Shown in pieces: positions 34,763-44,230 of a stretch of 64,000 nucleotides of DNA. Origin of the DNA: Cupriavidus necator N-1 (GTDB lineage: Bacteria; Pseudomonadota; Gammaproteobacteria; Burkholderiales; Burkholderiaceae); assembly GCF_000219215.1 (NCBI RefSeq), contig NC_015726.1, positions 2,108,001-2,172,000 on the forward strand, read 5' to 3'. The notes under the pieces were generated by a model, which searched no databases, had not been told where the DNA came from, and saw only the letters and a program-made list of their open reading frames with translations. Numbering within the stretch: position 1 is the first letter of the stretch; the number at the start of each line of letters is the position of its first letter. Both the position numbers and the translations under genes were made by a program.

Positions 34763-37702
34763 TCATGTTTCAGCGCTCCCGCGCGTCGTGCTTCGCACAC
34801 CGTATCGTGCAATGTCAACCTCGTCGATCTGGTCAGCGTGCATGAACCGTTGCGCATACTGCATATAGACACCGGATGCCAGGAACAGCTGGAACAGTTC
34901 GGGATCGATATGGTGCTGTGCCGCGGCCACTGACATGATATGGACCGACTCGGACAGCGTCTTGGCTTTCTTGTACGGTCGATCCGCCGCAGTCAGCGCT
35001 TCAAAGATATCCGCGACCGCCAGCATTCTGGCGAGCGGACTCATATCCTCTTGACGCAGCTGGCGCGGGTATCCGGTTCCATCCATCTTCTCGTGATGGC
35101 TGCCGGCAATCTCCGGCACCTGGCGCAAATGCTTGGGGAACGGCAAACGCGACAGCATGATCTGCGTCTGGACGATGTGGTCTTCGATCTTGAAGCGCTC
35201 TTCTTCGCAGAGCGTACCCCGTCCCACCATCAGGTTGTGCAGTTCGCCCCGGTGGTACAGATAGGCTGGCGTGTTCCGCTTGAATCCCCACGGATTGCCA
35301 GCGGCAATCGTATCGTGCACGCTCCGCGGCACCAGGTGTTCCGGTTTGTCCGCCAACAGCGGCTCTTGCGCGGGCAGTGCCGCAGCGGGTATGCCGGCTT
35401 TGCGCGCGCGCTCGTCCGGGGACAGGCCGATGCGGTCGTCCAGCGTTCGGGTCCAGGTGCGTGCGGCAATCCGGCGCAGCCGTTCTTTGCGGCCTGCATC
35501 CATGGATTCACCACCCTGGTTGCATTCGGCGACGAAGGCGAAGTCGTCATCCAGTTCCTGCAGCGTCGTGTCTCGCCTCGAGATGGCGTCAGCGGCGTCC
35601 TCCCCCGCGGCGATACCGCGCAGGCAGCGGATCTCGGCTTCGCGCTTCAGGACTTCAAAGCGCATGCGCACCTCGTGGAGCCTGTCGTACAGCGTTTCCA
35701 GCTTCGTTGCCTTGTCGATGATGTACTCGGGGGTCGTCACCTTTCCACAATCATGCAGCCATGCTGCAACGTGCAAGGCTTCCCACTGCGCCTCGCTCAT
35801 GGAAAACGACTGAAAGGGACCTTCCCTGGCATCGCATGCCGCCTGAGCCAGCATCCTGGCCAGCTCTGGCACCCGGGAGCAATGGCCACCGGTGTGCGGG
35901 CTTTTTGCATCAATCGCATCCGCCAGCAAGCGGATGAACGCGTTGAACAGCTCGCGCTGGGCATTGGTGAGCTCCCGAACCTCAATCGCCCCGGCGTAGA
36001 GACTGGCCAATGTGCTCACGAAGGCAAGCTGGGCGGCTTCCATCGGCGTCTCGCGCAGCACGAGGATGAGTCCCTGAAGCTCGTGTTGCCGATTGACCAG
36101 CGGCATCGCGACGGCGTGATTCACTTCGCCCAGGGACAACGCCCCCAATGCAGCGGACTGGAGTTCGTCCTTCGTCAGGCAGCCGCTTTGCGGGCTGCCT
36201 TCACTGGCAGCGGTGCGGATCAGCGGCAAGGCCTGGCCAAGCGATAGCCGCGACAGACCCGGTGCCATGTCATTGCCGTAGCAATCCTGCGCGGCAACCA
36301 CTGCGAGATCATCGCCATCAGCCAGATAGAAGATACCGGCCTTTCCTTCAGCCTCGTTCAGCGTCTTTTTCAGCAGTACAGGCAATAGCTGCTCGAGGCG
36401 CCCTTCGGCAGCGATGGCCTGCACGATGATGAGAAAGCGCCTGATGGTCTGTCTCATTTGTTCGGTGGCGCTGCTGAGCGCATTGACCTCCCTGATTTGG
36501 GTCTGTACCGACAATGGATGATGAAAGTCGAAATGGTGAATCCCTTCCAGCCCTTCTGACAAGACGTCCAACGGCCTGGCAATGCGGCGCGACACCAGCC
36601 AGAGCAATGGCATGCAAAGCAGGACGATGCCAACCGTGACGGCTATTCCTATCCACGCCTGGTATCTTGCATCCGCCAGCAGTTCGTCCTCAGGTACGGC
36701 AGACAACAGGAAAAGCGGCTTGCCTTTCGGAGCGGGAATCGGGTCTGTCGTCGTGTACCAGGTTACCCCGTCCACGGACAACGTCTCGCGCCTGGGGGCG
36801 CCCCCGCTGGATGACATGGCCGATGCCAGCGCGGTGAGTATCGGAATGCCATACGCGCCCGCAGCCGCGTGAAGATCGGCCTGGGCGACGTCGGGCGCCG
36901 TTGAAGATTCGGGCAGCCTGCTGTCTATGCCCAGCACTTTGCCACGGCTATCAAGCAGCGCCAGCATCGTGCTCGCAGTGGCCTTCTTCCTTGCCAGCAT
37001 CTGCCCAAGGAAGTCCAGCCGGAAATCGCCCCCCACTACGGCCCTGCGCTCGGGTGTACGTGAGGCAAAGGTGCTGCCGGCTTCCCGGTCCGAAAAAAAG
37101 AGGTACGGATCCGTTCGCACCAGCGCCTCAGAAGCCATGGCGGCCTGGTACCATGCGCGAGCCCTGGGGTCGAACCGGCGCGCAAAGTCCGTGTCGTCAA
37201 CTGTCGAGAGGTGAGCCAGATCGGCATCAAAGAAACTGGTCTGCCCGGTGGGCGCCGTACCGCTGCGTTCGACACTGCGAACGGCATAGGCGGCCGTGGC
37301 TGGCGCCTTGAAAATGGCCCGGTCCGAGTCCTGGCGCAAGGATCGAACATAGAAAAACGCGCCGTCCGCATAGCCTATGTAGAGCGACTGCAGCGCAGGT
37401 GCGTTCTCCAGTGCATCGCGCACCAGGCCGAGTCGCGCCATGCGGGCCTGAAGGGTCCGGGCCTCCGCAAGAGAGCTATGGCTGACCAGCTTGACGGCGA
37501 TTTGCGCGGGCGCCAGCAACTCGTCGACCTCATCAAGCATCTGCTGGCTGATCCTGCGTGTAGTGTCGGCAGTGGCAGCCTCCAACGCTGCCTTCGTCAT
37601 CAGGTAGTTGATGCCGCACGACAAGGCGCCGACAAGAAAGACCAGCGAACCAAACAGCACCCACAGGTACTGATGCAGCGGAAGAGCTCTTGGCAATCGC
37701 AT
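34763..37702 (-). CDS. Membrane HD-GYP-type phosphodiesterase with Cache, HAMP and GAF-like parts
   Basis: 979 residues. TM helix near residues 12-35, a large periplasmic Cache-like sensor to about 345, a second TM (IGIAVTVGIVLLCMPLLWLV), HAMP (RRIARPLDVLSEGLEGI), a GAF-like domain (about 430-590), then the HD output domain. The metal-binding HDCGK lies near residue 655; the HHEKMDGTGYP motif lies near 880, about 220 residues later. That insertion is far longer than in canonical HD-GYP proteins but is seen in a known subgroup. Cyclic-di-GMP hydrolysis is likely, not proven. It is convergent with the small repeat-protein gene. Confidence 0.88.
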   Translation of the reverse strand: MRLPRALPLHQYLWVLFGSLVFLVGALSCGINYLMTKAALEAATADTTRRISQQMLDEVDELLAPAQIAVKLVSHSSLAEARTLQARMARLGLVRDALENAPALQSLYIGYADGAFFYVRSLRQDSDRAIFKAPATAAYAVRSVERSGTAPTGQTSFFDADLAHLSTVDDTDFARRFDPRARAWYQAAMASEALVRTDPYLFFSDREAGSTFASRTPERRAVVGGDFRLDFLGQMLARKKATASTMLALLDSRGKVLGIDSRLPESSTAPDVAQADLHAAAGAYGIPILTALASAMSSSGGAPRRETLSVDGVTWYTTTDPIPAPKGKPLFLLSAVPEDELLADARYQAWIGIAVTVGIVLLCMPLLWLVSRRIARPLDVLSEGLEGIHHFDFHHPLSVQTQIREVNALSSATEQMRQTIRRFLIIVQAIAAEGRLEQLLPVLLKKTLNEAEGKAGIFYLADGDDLAVVAAQDCYGNDMAPGLSRLSLGQALPLIRTAASEGSPQSGCLTKDELQSAALGALSLGEVNHAVAMPLVNRQHELQGLILVLRETPMEAAQLAFVSTLASLYAGAIEVRELTNAQRELFNAFIRLLADAIDAKSPHTGGHCSRVPELARMLAQAACDAREGPFQSFSMSEAQWEALHVAAWLHDCGKVTTPEYIIDKATKLETLYDRLHEVRMRFEVLKREAEIRCLRGIAAGEDAADAISRRDTTLQELDDDFAFVAECNQGGESMDAGRKERLRRIAARTWTRTLDDRIGLSPDERARKAGIPAAALPAQEPLLADKPEHLVPRSVHDTIAAGNPWGFKRNTPAYLYHRGELHNLMVGRGTLCEEERFKIEDHIVQTQIMLSRLPFPKHLRQVPEIAGSHHEKMDGTGYPRQLRQEDMSPLARMLAVADIFEALTAADRPYKKAKTLSESVHIMSVAAAQHHIDPELFQLFLASGVYMQYAQRFMHADQIDEVDIARYGVRSTTRGSAET

Positions 37703-37942
37703 ACGACCCTCCAGGGGAGACTGTCTGCGCGATGCGTGCGAATCGCTGCAAACTATGGCCCTGAAGCTTCGAATGCGTTTGCCTGTGCGTCAAGCCACAC
37801 CTGGATGTGTGCACCAATTCGGGTGGGGAAAAGTGCACACAACGATGCATTTGCGCGTTCGTGCCTGGATAAGAACGGCGTAGTGCGGGCAAAAGCCGGA
37901 CGCGGCCAGACAACTCCGCGCCTGCTCGTCGCCGCCGCGCTT

Positions 37943-38962
37943 TCACAGCAGGCGCTCCGCCTCCTCGATCAGGGCGGTGGGCGACAGCATGTCGCCACGC
38001 GCGAAACGCACCAGTTCGACGGATCGCACCAGCGGCGGATCGCCCGGGACGTGGGCAGTGAGCAGGTCGATGTCGTATGCCGGCCCCGCGCTGTCCGTCG
38101 CGAGCAGCACGTTCATGGCACTAAGCCGCAAATGTCTTTGCTCGATGGAAAAGCAGGAGCGTGCGTCCGCCAGGACCTCAGCCAGACATTCCAGTTGACG
38201 GTCAAGCGCCCCGGTTTCGGGGCCGAGCTGCGCAAGTTCCTGCTCGTTCGCGGCAATCTGCCCGCTCAGGTTGGCCTGCTCGCCGGGACTTGCGTCGGCA
38301 TCGCCGCCGAGCACCGAACGCATGCCGGTGCCTTGCTGCTGGAGCAGGCGCAGGCGCGCCACCAGCAGCGCCTGCTCGCGCGCGAGAACGTCGCGGCGTG
38401 ACTTGCCGGCAGCGAAACGGGCGAGACCCTCCATGCTGAACTGATCGAACATGCGCCGCACAATTTCCTCGCGCAGCGCGGCCTCGCTGCGAGCGATGAT
38501 CCTGACCTTATGATCGCCGAAACTGACGGTGGTTTGCGGCACTTCCGTGCGCATGACATCGCCTTCCAGCGCAACCCCGAGCGTGCGCCGCTCGGTCATC
38601 GCCATCCCCAGCACTGCAAACGCCTGCGGCGTATCGGGCGACTGTTCGAAGAACGCTCGCAGATCAGGAGAACGGCTGAAGGCCAGCTGCACGTCACGCG
38701 GCGTGCCGAAGAAGGCGTGAATATAGGGATCGTCACCCCATGCCTGCATGCTGGCCTCCCGCGGCGCGGGAAGACCCTGGACCAGTTCGCGCACGTAGTC
38801 CTGCGCTTGCTCGAGCGCAGGCCGAAGCCGCTGCTGGTAGCGTGATACCAGACGCAAGCGCGGATAGATCCGGGTCACGCGCTCGGTCAGCTCGGCAATC
38901 TCTTGCCTGTCGTGCGCGTGGACTTGCGCTTTGCGCCGGCGCAACCACCCCAGAAAACCCAT
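37943..38962 (-). CDS. Conserved-looking protein of unknown function, 339 aa
   Basis: I do not recognise this protein. It begins with a short basic stretch (MGFLGWLRRRK), has no signal peptide or membrane segments, and is rich in Arg, Gln, Leu and Ala with heptad-like stretches (about 185-260) that suggest coiled coils. A beta-rich middle (TVSFGDHKVRIIARSE) separates two helical parts. The ATG at 38962 has GGGAG at good spacing; one two codons upstream is too close to it. It runs in the same direction as the following duplicated-domain protein gene, 29 bases away from that gene's stop. Codon use is like the neighbours, so it is a real gene. Confidence 0.75.
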   Translation of the reverse strand: MGFLGWLRRRKAQVHAHDRQEIAELTERVTRIYPRLRLVSRYQQRLRPALEQAQDYVRELVQGLPAPREASMQAWGDDPYIHAFFGTPRDVQLAFSRSPDLRAFFEQSPDTPQAFAVLGMAMTERRTLGVALEGDVMRTEVPQTTVSFGDHKVRIIARSEAALREEIVRRMFDQFSMEGLARFAAGKSRRDVLAREQALLVARLRLLQQQGTGMRSVLGGDADASPGEQANLSGQIAANEQELAQLGPETGALDRQLECLAEVLADARSCFSIEQRHLRLSAMNVLLATDSAGPAYDIDLLTAHVPGDPPLVRSVELVRFARGDMLSPTALIEEAERLL

Positions 38963-38991
38963 CGGCATACTCCCACCCGGCGCCGCCTTAC

Positions 38992-39579
38992 TCAGCGGGC
39001 ATGCTTGGGCGTGACGGAAATGGCAAGGGCTTCGGTGTAGACGGCCTGCACCTGGTCACCGCGTCGAACCGCCTTCAGTTGCTTCGGATCCACGACATGC
39101 ACGTCCACCGTCTTGCCTCTTGGCCCTTTGAGCGTCACCATGCCGGTCTTGGCGTTGACGGCCACCACGTCGGCAGTCACCGTCACCTCGCGCCCGACCA
39201 TGCCGCCGGGCTTGGCGCCAGGAGCGGCCCGGTCGGCGGTCTCGCGTTCGGTGCTGGAGCGCATGCCACTCTGCCTGGCGAGGGTCACTGACAAGGCCTG
39301 CGTGTACTCGACCGTGACCATGTCGCCCACGCGGAGCTGCTCGAAGTTGCGCACGTCCTCGCCGACCTGTACGTCCGTGACCTTGCCCTGCTTGTTCTTG
39401 AGCGAAATGGTGCGCGTGGCGGCATCGATGGCCACCACCGTGGCGGTCGCCTTGACCGTGCCGGTGGTCTTGGTAGCCCCCACGCCCGACACCGTGTCCA
39501 CGCGAGTCTCGGGCTGTGCCAGCACCGGAAGAGTTGCCGCGGCAAGTACCGCCGCCACGATTAGCTTGCTGGGATGCAT
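38992..39579 (-). CDS. Periplasmic protein with two copies of a small beta domain
   Basis: 195 residues with a signal peptide ending LPVLAQ. The mature part contains an internal duplication: residues about 42-100 (VKATATVVAIDAATRTISLK ... VGDMVTVEYTQALSV) align with about 130-190 (VTVTADVVAVNAKTGMVTLK ... RGDQVQAVYTEALAI). Each copy looks like a small beta barrel (OB-like). The linker is polar. Function is unknown; similar exported proteins occur in Burkholderiaceae and Pseudomonas. It lies upstream of the 339-residue unknown gene and may share its transcript. Confidence 0.78.
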   Translation of the reverse strand: MHPSKLIVAAVLAAATLPVLAQPETRVDTVSGVGATKTTGTVKATATVVAIDAATRTISLKNKQGKVTDVQVGEDVRNFEQLRVGDMVTVEYTQALSVTLARQSGMRSSTERETADRAAPGAKPGGMVGREVTVTADVVAVNAKTGMVTLKGPRGKTVDVHVVDPKQLKAVRRGDQVQAVYTEALAISVTPKHAR

Positions 39580-39786
39580 GACTTACTCCTCGAGCCCCGT
39601 CTGTGGCATACCGTCGTTCGGCGGCGTCGGCACAACGCTGGCGCTTCTACCGAAAAGGTCTATAAACCATAGCATACGAACGGTTATTCGCCTGCCCCGC
39701 GCCCGTCACTCCACATTTGCGTTGGCACTCACGGACTGGGCCCTAATTCAGGTATACGACTATCCAGGCACGTGGGAGGCATGCCA

Positions 39787-40734
39787 ATGCATCAACCCAA
39801 GATTGTCGTGGTCGGCGCAGGACTGGTTGGCGGCTCGGCGGCCCTGTTTGCGGCCGTGGCCATCCCGAGCGCGGAGGTGGTCATCATCGATGTTGCCCGA
39901 ATCCGGGCCGAAGGGCAGGCGCTGGACCTCGCCCACTCCGCCGCATTCTGGGGAAACAATCGTTTCTATGCGGGCGACTACGAGAACGCTCGCGACGCGG
40001 ACGTCGTCGTCATCACTGCCGGCGTCGGCGTGAAGCCGGGGCAGACTCGCCTGGACCTGGCCAAGACCAATGCGGGCATCGCGGCGGAAATCGTGGATCG
40101 CATTGCGCCCCTGGCGCCGGATGCCATCTACGTCATCGCGACCAACCCCTGCGATGTGTTGGCTGGCGTCGTTTTTGACCGCCTGCGCTGCGCGCGGGAG
40201 CGCGTCATCAGCACAGGCACCTCTCTCGACACAGGACGGCTGCGATCGCTTCTGTCCGAGCGGCTGGGCGTCGTGGCGCCGGGGATTCACGCCTACGTTG
40301 TCGGCGAACACGGCGAATCCGCGGTCATCGCATGGTCGGGTGCAACGGTCTGCGGCATGCCCCTCGAAACCTTCCTGTCCAGGACCGGCAAGGAGCTGGG
40401 GCCAGCCAGCCGCGATCTGATCCTGCGCTCCGTGCACGAGGCGGCCAAGCTCATCAAGGAAGGCAAGGGCGCCACCCACTATGGCATCGCCAGTGCGATC
40501 GGGCGAATCTGCCAGGCCATCGTGCATAACGCCGACCTGATTCTCACGGTTGGCATCGTACATCCCGAAGTCGAAGGCGTGCCAGAGGTGTGCGTGTCGC
40601 TGCCGATGGTGGTCAATGGCGGCGGAGCGCAGTTGCTGGCTTACCCGGAACTCAACCCCACCGAGCGCGAGAGCCTGCGGCGCAGCGCGCGCATCGTCAA
40701 GGAGGCGACCGACAGCGTGCTGCTGGACCGGTAG
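39787..40734 (+). CDS. L-lactate/malate-type dehydrogenase
   Basis: 315 residues from the ATG at 39787, which has GGGAGG at proper spacing; an ATG two codons upstream is too close. Rossmann motif VVVGAGLVGGSAA, catalytic DLAKTN and NPCDVLAG, and the His loop GEHGES are those of LDH. In the substrate-specificity loop (GVGVKPGQTRLDL) the residue that is Gln in LDH and Arg in MDH is Val, so the 2-oxoacid preference may be broader or different. It is followed 54 bases later by an anion transporter gene, suggesting a carboxylate-use pair. Confidence 0.85.
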   Translation: MHQPKIVVVGAGLVGGSAALFAAVAIPSAEVVIIDVARIRAEGQALDLAHSAAFWGNNRFYAGDYENARDADVVVITAGVGVKPGQTRLDLAKTNAGIAAEIVDRIAPLAPDAIYVIATNPCDVLAGVVFDRLRCARERVISTGTSLDTGRLRSLLSERLGVVAPGIHAYVVGEHGESAVIAWSGATVCGMPLETFLSRTGKELGPASRDLILRSVHEAAKLIKEGKGATHYGIASAIGRICQAIVHNADLILTVGIVHPEVEGVPEVCVSLPMVVNGGGAQLLAYPELNPTERESLRRSARIVKEATDSVLLDR

Positions 40735-40788
40735 GGGCATCGCGCACGCTCCGGAGTACCGAACCACGCCGCCGCCAGGAGGCTGATC

Positions 40789-42267
40789 ATGGATGTATCG
40801 CCCGCCAAGGCTCCACCGCCTGCAAGCTCCCCGGCCGCGAAACCAGCGGCCCCCGCTGGGCATCTCAAAGATCTCTGGAGATTTCTAGTCCCGGTGGGAA
40901 TCGGCATCGTCCTCTGGTTTCTGCCGGCGCCGGCCGGCCTGGAGGTGAAGGCGTGGCACATGTTCGCGGTATTTGTCGCCACCATCGCCGGCATCATGAC
41001 CGCCCCCCTGCCCATGGCCGCCGTCGCCATTATCGGCGCCACGGCAGGCGTGCTTGCTGGTGTCGTGTCCTTTGCCGACGTCACCAAATCCACGGGCACC
41101 GACCTGGTCTGGCTGGTGATGCTCGCCTTCTTCATTTCCCGAGGCGTCATCAAGACCGGGCTGGGGCGCCGCATTGCCCTGCTGTTCATGCGCCTGCTGG
41201 GCAAGCGAACCGTGGGACTTGGTTATGGGCTGGCCCTGACCGAACTCATGATCTCGCCCGCCATGCCAAGCATCACCGCCCGCGCCGGCGGGGTGATGCT
41301 GCCGATTACCAAGGCGATAGCGGAAGTCCTCGGCAGCCATGCCGATGACCCGGATTCCCGCGGCAAGGTGGGAAGCTATCTGATCCTCTGCGCCTTCCAC
41401 GCGAACATCATTACCGCAGGCATGTTCATCACGGCGATGGCTGGCAATCCCCTTGCGGTCAAGCTGGCCGCGGACCAGGGCGTCTCGATCAGCTGGCTCG
41501 ACTGGGCGGTGGCCGCATCGGTTCCCGGCCTGGTGTGCCTGGCCATCATTCCGGTCGCCATGCTGTGGATTGTCCAGCCGCAGATCCGCCAGACACCCGA
41601 TGCAACGGCCCTGGCCCAACGGGAACTCGTCGCCCTAGGCCCCATCTCCGCCAAGGAAATCATCATGGCGGCAATTTTCCTTGGCTTGCTGGTGCTCTGG
41701 ATTTTCGGTGAGGACCTGGCCATCGGCGCAACGCTGGCGGCGGCTCTCGGCGTCTCGCTGCTGTTCATCACCGGCGTGCTGACCTGGGACGATGCCCTGA
41801 ACGAGAAGTCCGCCTGGGACACCATGATCTGGATCGGTCTGCTGATCATGCTGGCCTCCAAGCTCAATGAGTACGGCATGGTCTCCTGGTTCGGCAAGGA
41901 GTTCGGGGCGCACCTCGAGGGCTTCCACAGGCTGGCCGTCTATATGCTGGTGGCGGCGATCTATTGCTACATTCACTACTTCTTCGCCAGCGCCACGGCA
42001 CATATCAGCGCGCTCTTCCCCCTGTCCATGGCGCTGATGGTCGCGGCCGGCATCCCGCCTTTCACCGCGGCGGTCGCCCTGGGCGTCCTGAGCAATGTCA
42101 ACGGTTGCCTGACCCAATATGGCATCGGCTCCGGACCGGTCATGTTCGGCGCGGGCTACGTCACCCAGGGGGAATGGTGGAAGGCTGGCTTTCTGATGAG
42201 CCTTATCTACATGTTCGTCTGGCTGGTGATCGGCCCGCTTTGGTGGCAGTTCCTCGGGCACGTCTGA
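40789..42267 (+). CDS. DASS-family (SLC13/CitT-type) carboxylate transporter
   Basis: 492 residues with about 12-14 hydrophobic segments. Family marks include the N-terminal region GIMTAPLPMAAVAIIGA, the conserved ISPAMPSITARAGGVMLPI (SNT/SNP-like cation motif region), DTMIWIGLLIMLASKLNE and FFASATAHISALFPL. DASS carriers move di- and tricarboxylates, 2-oxoglutarate or sulfate by symport or exchange. It follows the lactate/malate-type dehydrogenase gene with AGGAG before its ATG and is probably in the same operon. Confidence 0.9.
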   Translation: MDVSPAKAPPPASSPAAKPAAPAGHLKDLWRFLVPVGIGIVLWFLPAPAGLEVKAWHMFAVFVATIAGIMTAPLPMAAVAIIGATAGVLAGVVSFADVTKSTGTDLVWLVMLAFFISRGVIKTGLGRRIALLFMRLLGKRTVGLGYGLALTELMISPAMPSITARAGGVMLPITKAIAEVLGSHADDPDSRGKVGSYLILCAFHANIITAGMFITAMAGNPLAVKLAADQGVSISWLDWAVAASVPGLVCLAIIPVAMLWIVQPQIRQTPDATALAQRELVALGPISAKEIIMAAIFLGLLVLWIFGEDLAIGATLAAALGVSLLFITGVLTWDDALNEKSAWDTMIWIGLLIMLASKLNEYGMVSWFGKEFGAHLEGFHRLAVYMLVAAIYCYIHYFFASATAHISALFPLSMALMVAAGIPPFTAAVALGVLSNVNGCLTQYGIGSGPVMFGAGYVTQGEWWKAGFLMSLIYMFVWLVIGPLWWQFLGHV

Positions 42268-42513
42268 CACCGCACCGGGCAGGAAAATGGGCCAGCCCCC
42301 CCTGATCGGGGATGGCTCCGGACGGCATCAAGTGCGCACCATGAAGCACTTTTATCCATTCCTTGATTGTTGGAACAACTCGCGCCAATCATGCATCCCT
42401 ACCCGACTGCCGGTGTCGCTAACAATAGCTTACATACACGGACATCCGGTTGAATTACCCTCCGCTGCCTGAACCTTGCCCGCCCGGGCCCACCACACGG
42501 AAAACAGCCACAT

Positions 42514-42792
42514 ATGAAGAAGATCCACGCGTACCCGCTGATGGCAATGGCCATGCTGACTACCGCCTCGGGGGCCGCCTTTGCGCAGCATGTCGTGGGG
42601 GGAATGGGCGAGGAAGTCAGGATCGGCGCGTTCGCCGGTCCGACGCACGGCACCGACAGCAATCGCGGCATGCCCACGGGGCGCAGGTTCAATACGGCAA
42701 AGCCAGGCAGGCAAGCCGCCGACCCGCGTAGCGCACGCCCGATCAACGCGCGCGGAGCTGCACCCACGCTCCCCGGCAAGCATTTGCCATAG
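42514..42792 (+). CDS. Small exported protein of unknown function
   Basis: 92 residues with a signal peptide (MKKIHAYPLMAMAMLTTASG..., cleavage after AFA near residue 24). The mature part is low-complexity, rich in Gly, Arg, Pro and Ala, with no cysteine and no recognisable domain; it is likely disordered. The ribosome-binding site is weak. The coding call rests mainly on the signal peptide and on lying alone in a gap between two operons. Confidence 0.55.
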   Translation: MKKIHAYPLMAMAMLTTASGAAFAQHVVGGMGEEVRIGAFAGPTHGTDSNRGMPTGRRFNTAKPGRQAADPRSARPINARGAAPTLPGKHLP

Positions 42793-42920
42793 CCGCGCGC
42801 CTGCGTTCGCGATCATCCTGGATCGCCGACGCGACAACCGGCGCGCCCACGCTGCCCGCGCCTTGGACAAGCCCGAATCCGCGCTGCTATATTGCGTGGA
42901 TCGATCCTGGTCCAACCTAT

Positions 42921-43184
42921 ATGGCACGCACGCTTTTGCCCGCCGCGCTGGCGGCATCGCTCTACGGTTGCGCCGGCGCGCCGTCCTTCAGCCTGTTCGG
43001 TGCCTATTTCCCGCTCTGGCTCCTGAGCGCCGTGCTTGGCATTGCCGGCGCGGTCGTGTCCTATCGGATCTTCATCATGACGGGCTGGGCGGAAACGGTC
43101 CGCTACCAGCTTCTGGTCAATACGGCGATCGGCGTCATGATTGCTGAAATCGTCTGGCTACTGGGTACGGGACACATCCTATGA
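42921..43184 (+). CDS. ytcA: YtcA-like small lipoprotein of efflux operon
   Basis: 87 residues. A lipobox-like end of the signal (SLYGC) is followed by APSFSLFGAYFPLWLL and a second hydrophobic segment, the YtcA pattern. The E. coli gene heads ytcA-mdtNOP. Its stop overlaps the start of the membrane-fusion gene by 4 nt (ATGA). The role is unknown beyond association with the pump. Confidence 0.85.
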   Translation: MARTLLPAALAASLYGCAGAPSFSLFGAYFPLWLLSAVLGIAGAVVSYRIFIMTGWAETVRYQLLVNTAIGVMIAEIVWLLGTGHIL

Positions 43185-44230
43185 AAATGGCCGGCCTCCG
43201 CAAAAGCCCGCTGCGCGGCAAACTGATCGCCCTGGTCATCGTCCTGCTGGCCGCCCTGCTGTCCTTCTACGCCTACCATCGCACGCTTCGCTTCCCGGCA
43301 TCGGACGATGCCTCGCTCGATGCCGACCTGGTCCACGTTGCGTCGCCGGTAGGCGGCCGGATTGCACGCATCCATGTGGCGGAGAACCAGCTGGTGGCCA
43401 AGGGCGATGTCCTGTTCGAGATCGATCCGGTGCCGTATCAGCTGGCCGTGGCCCAGGCCCGTGCCGACCTGGAGCTGGCGCAGGCAACCCTTGGCACGCG
43501 GCGGCGCACGATTGCCACCGAGCAGGCCACGGCGGCGGTGGCGTCAGACCAGATCGCACGGGCCGAGCAGAACTACGCGCTCACGGCGCGCACGGTGGAA
43601 CGGTTGCGCCCGCTGGCTGCGGACGGCTACGTGCCCAGGCAGCAGCTGGACCAGGCGCAGGTGGCGCAGCGCGACGCCGCGGTGACTTTGAAGCAGGCCA
43701 ACGTGCAGCGCGCCGCCACGGCACAGGCGGTCGGTGATGAAGCCGGCGCCATCGCCACCGTGCATGCGCGCGAGGCGGCACTGGCGATTGCGCGGCGTGC
43801 GCTTGACGACACCGTGGTGCGCGCCCCGCATGCCGGCCGCGTGAGCGGGCTGACGGTGCTGTCCGGCGAGGTCGTGCTCCCCAACCAGTCGCTGTTCCTG
43901 CTGGTGCATACCGGGGAATGGTTCGCGGTGGCGAACTTCCGCGAGACTTACCTGGCTGATATCCATGTCGGCGACTGTGCCACGGTCTATTCGATGATCG
44001 ACCGGCGCCAGGCCATCCGCGGGAAGGTGGAAGGCATCGGTGTCGGCATCACCGATACCGACCGCGTGAACCTGCCGCGCTCCCTGCCCTATGTCCAGCC
44101 GTCCGTGAACTGGGTACGCGTGGCCAAACGCTTCCCGGTGCGCATCAAGCTGGCAGATCCGCCGGAAGCGCTGGCCAGGGTGGGCGCGAGCGCAACCGTC
44201 GAGATCCGGCATGGCGCAGCCTGCAGCTGA
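43181..44230 (+). CDS. mdtN: HlyD-type membrane fusion protein (MdtN-like)
   Basis: 349 residues: one N-terminal membrane anchor, a biotinyl-lipoyl half (VASPVGGRIARIHVAENQLV), a long alpha-helical hairpin (about 90-200), the second lipoyl half (VRAPHAGRVSGLTVLSGEVV) and a beta-barrel. It is the periplasmic adaptor joining the FUSC inner-membrane protein to the outer-membrane factor. Gene order and overlaps (4 nt with ytcA, 20 nt with the FUSC gene) match mdtNOP. Confidence 0.9.
   Translation: MKMAGLRKSPLRGKLIALVIVLLAALLSFYAYHRTLRFPASDDASLDADLVHVASPVGGRIARIHVAENQLVAKGDVLFEIDPVPYQLAVAQARADLELAQATLGTRRRTIATEQATAAVASDQIARAEQNYALTARTVERLRPLAADGYVPRQQLDQAQVAQRDAAVTLKQANVQRAATAQAVGDEAGAIATVHAREAALAIARRALDDTVVRAPHAGRVSGLTVLSGEVVLPNQSLFLLVHTGEWFAVANFRETYLADIHVGDCATVYSMIDRRQAIRGKVEGIGVGITDTDRVNLPRSLPYVQPSVNWVRVAKRFPVRIKLADPPEALARVGASATVEIRHGAACS

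Noticed and set aside
38992..42267. Horizontal-transfer island around the unknown genes and LDH/DASS pair
   Set aside because: No tRNA, integrase, IS or repeat borders and no obvious change in codon use.
42293..42317. Hairpin after the DASS transporter gene as a terminator
   Set aside because: The stem is imperfect and no T-run follows.
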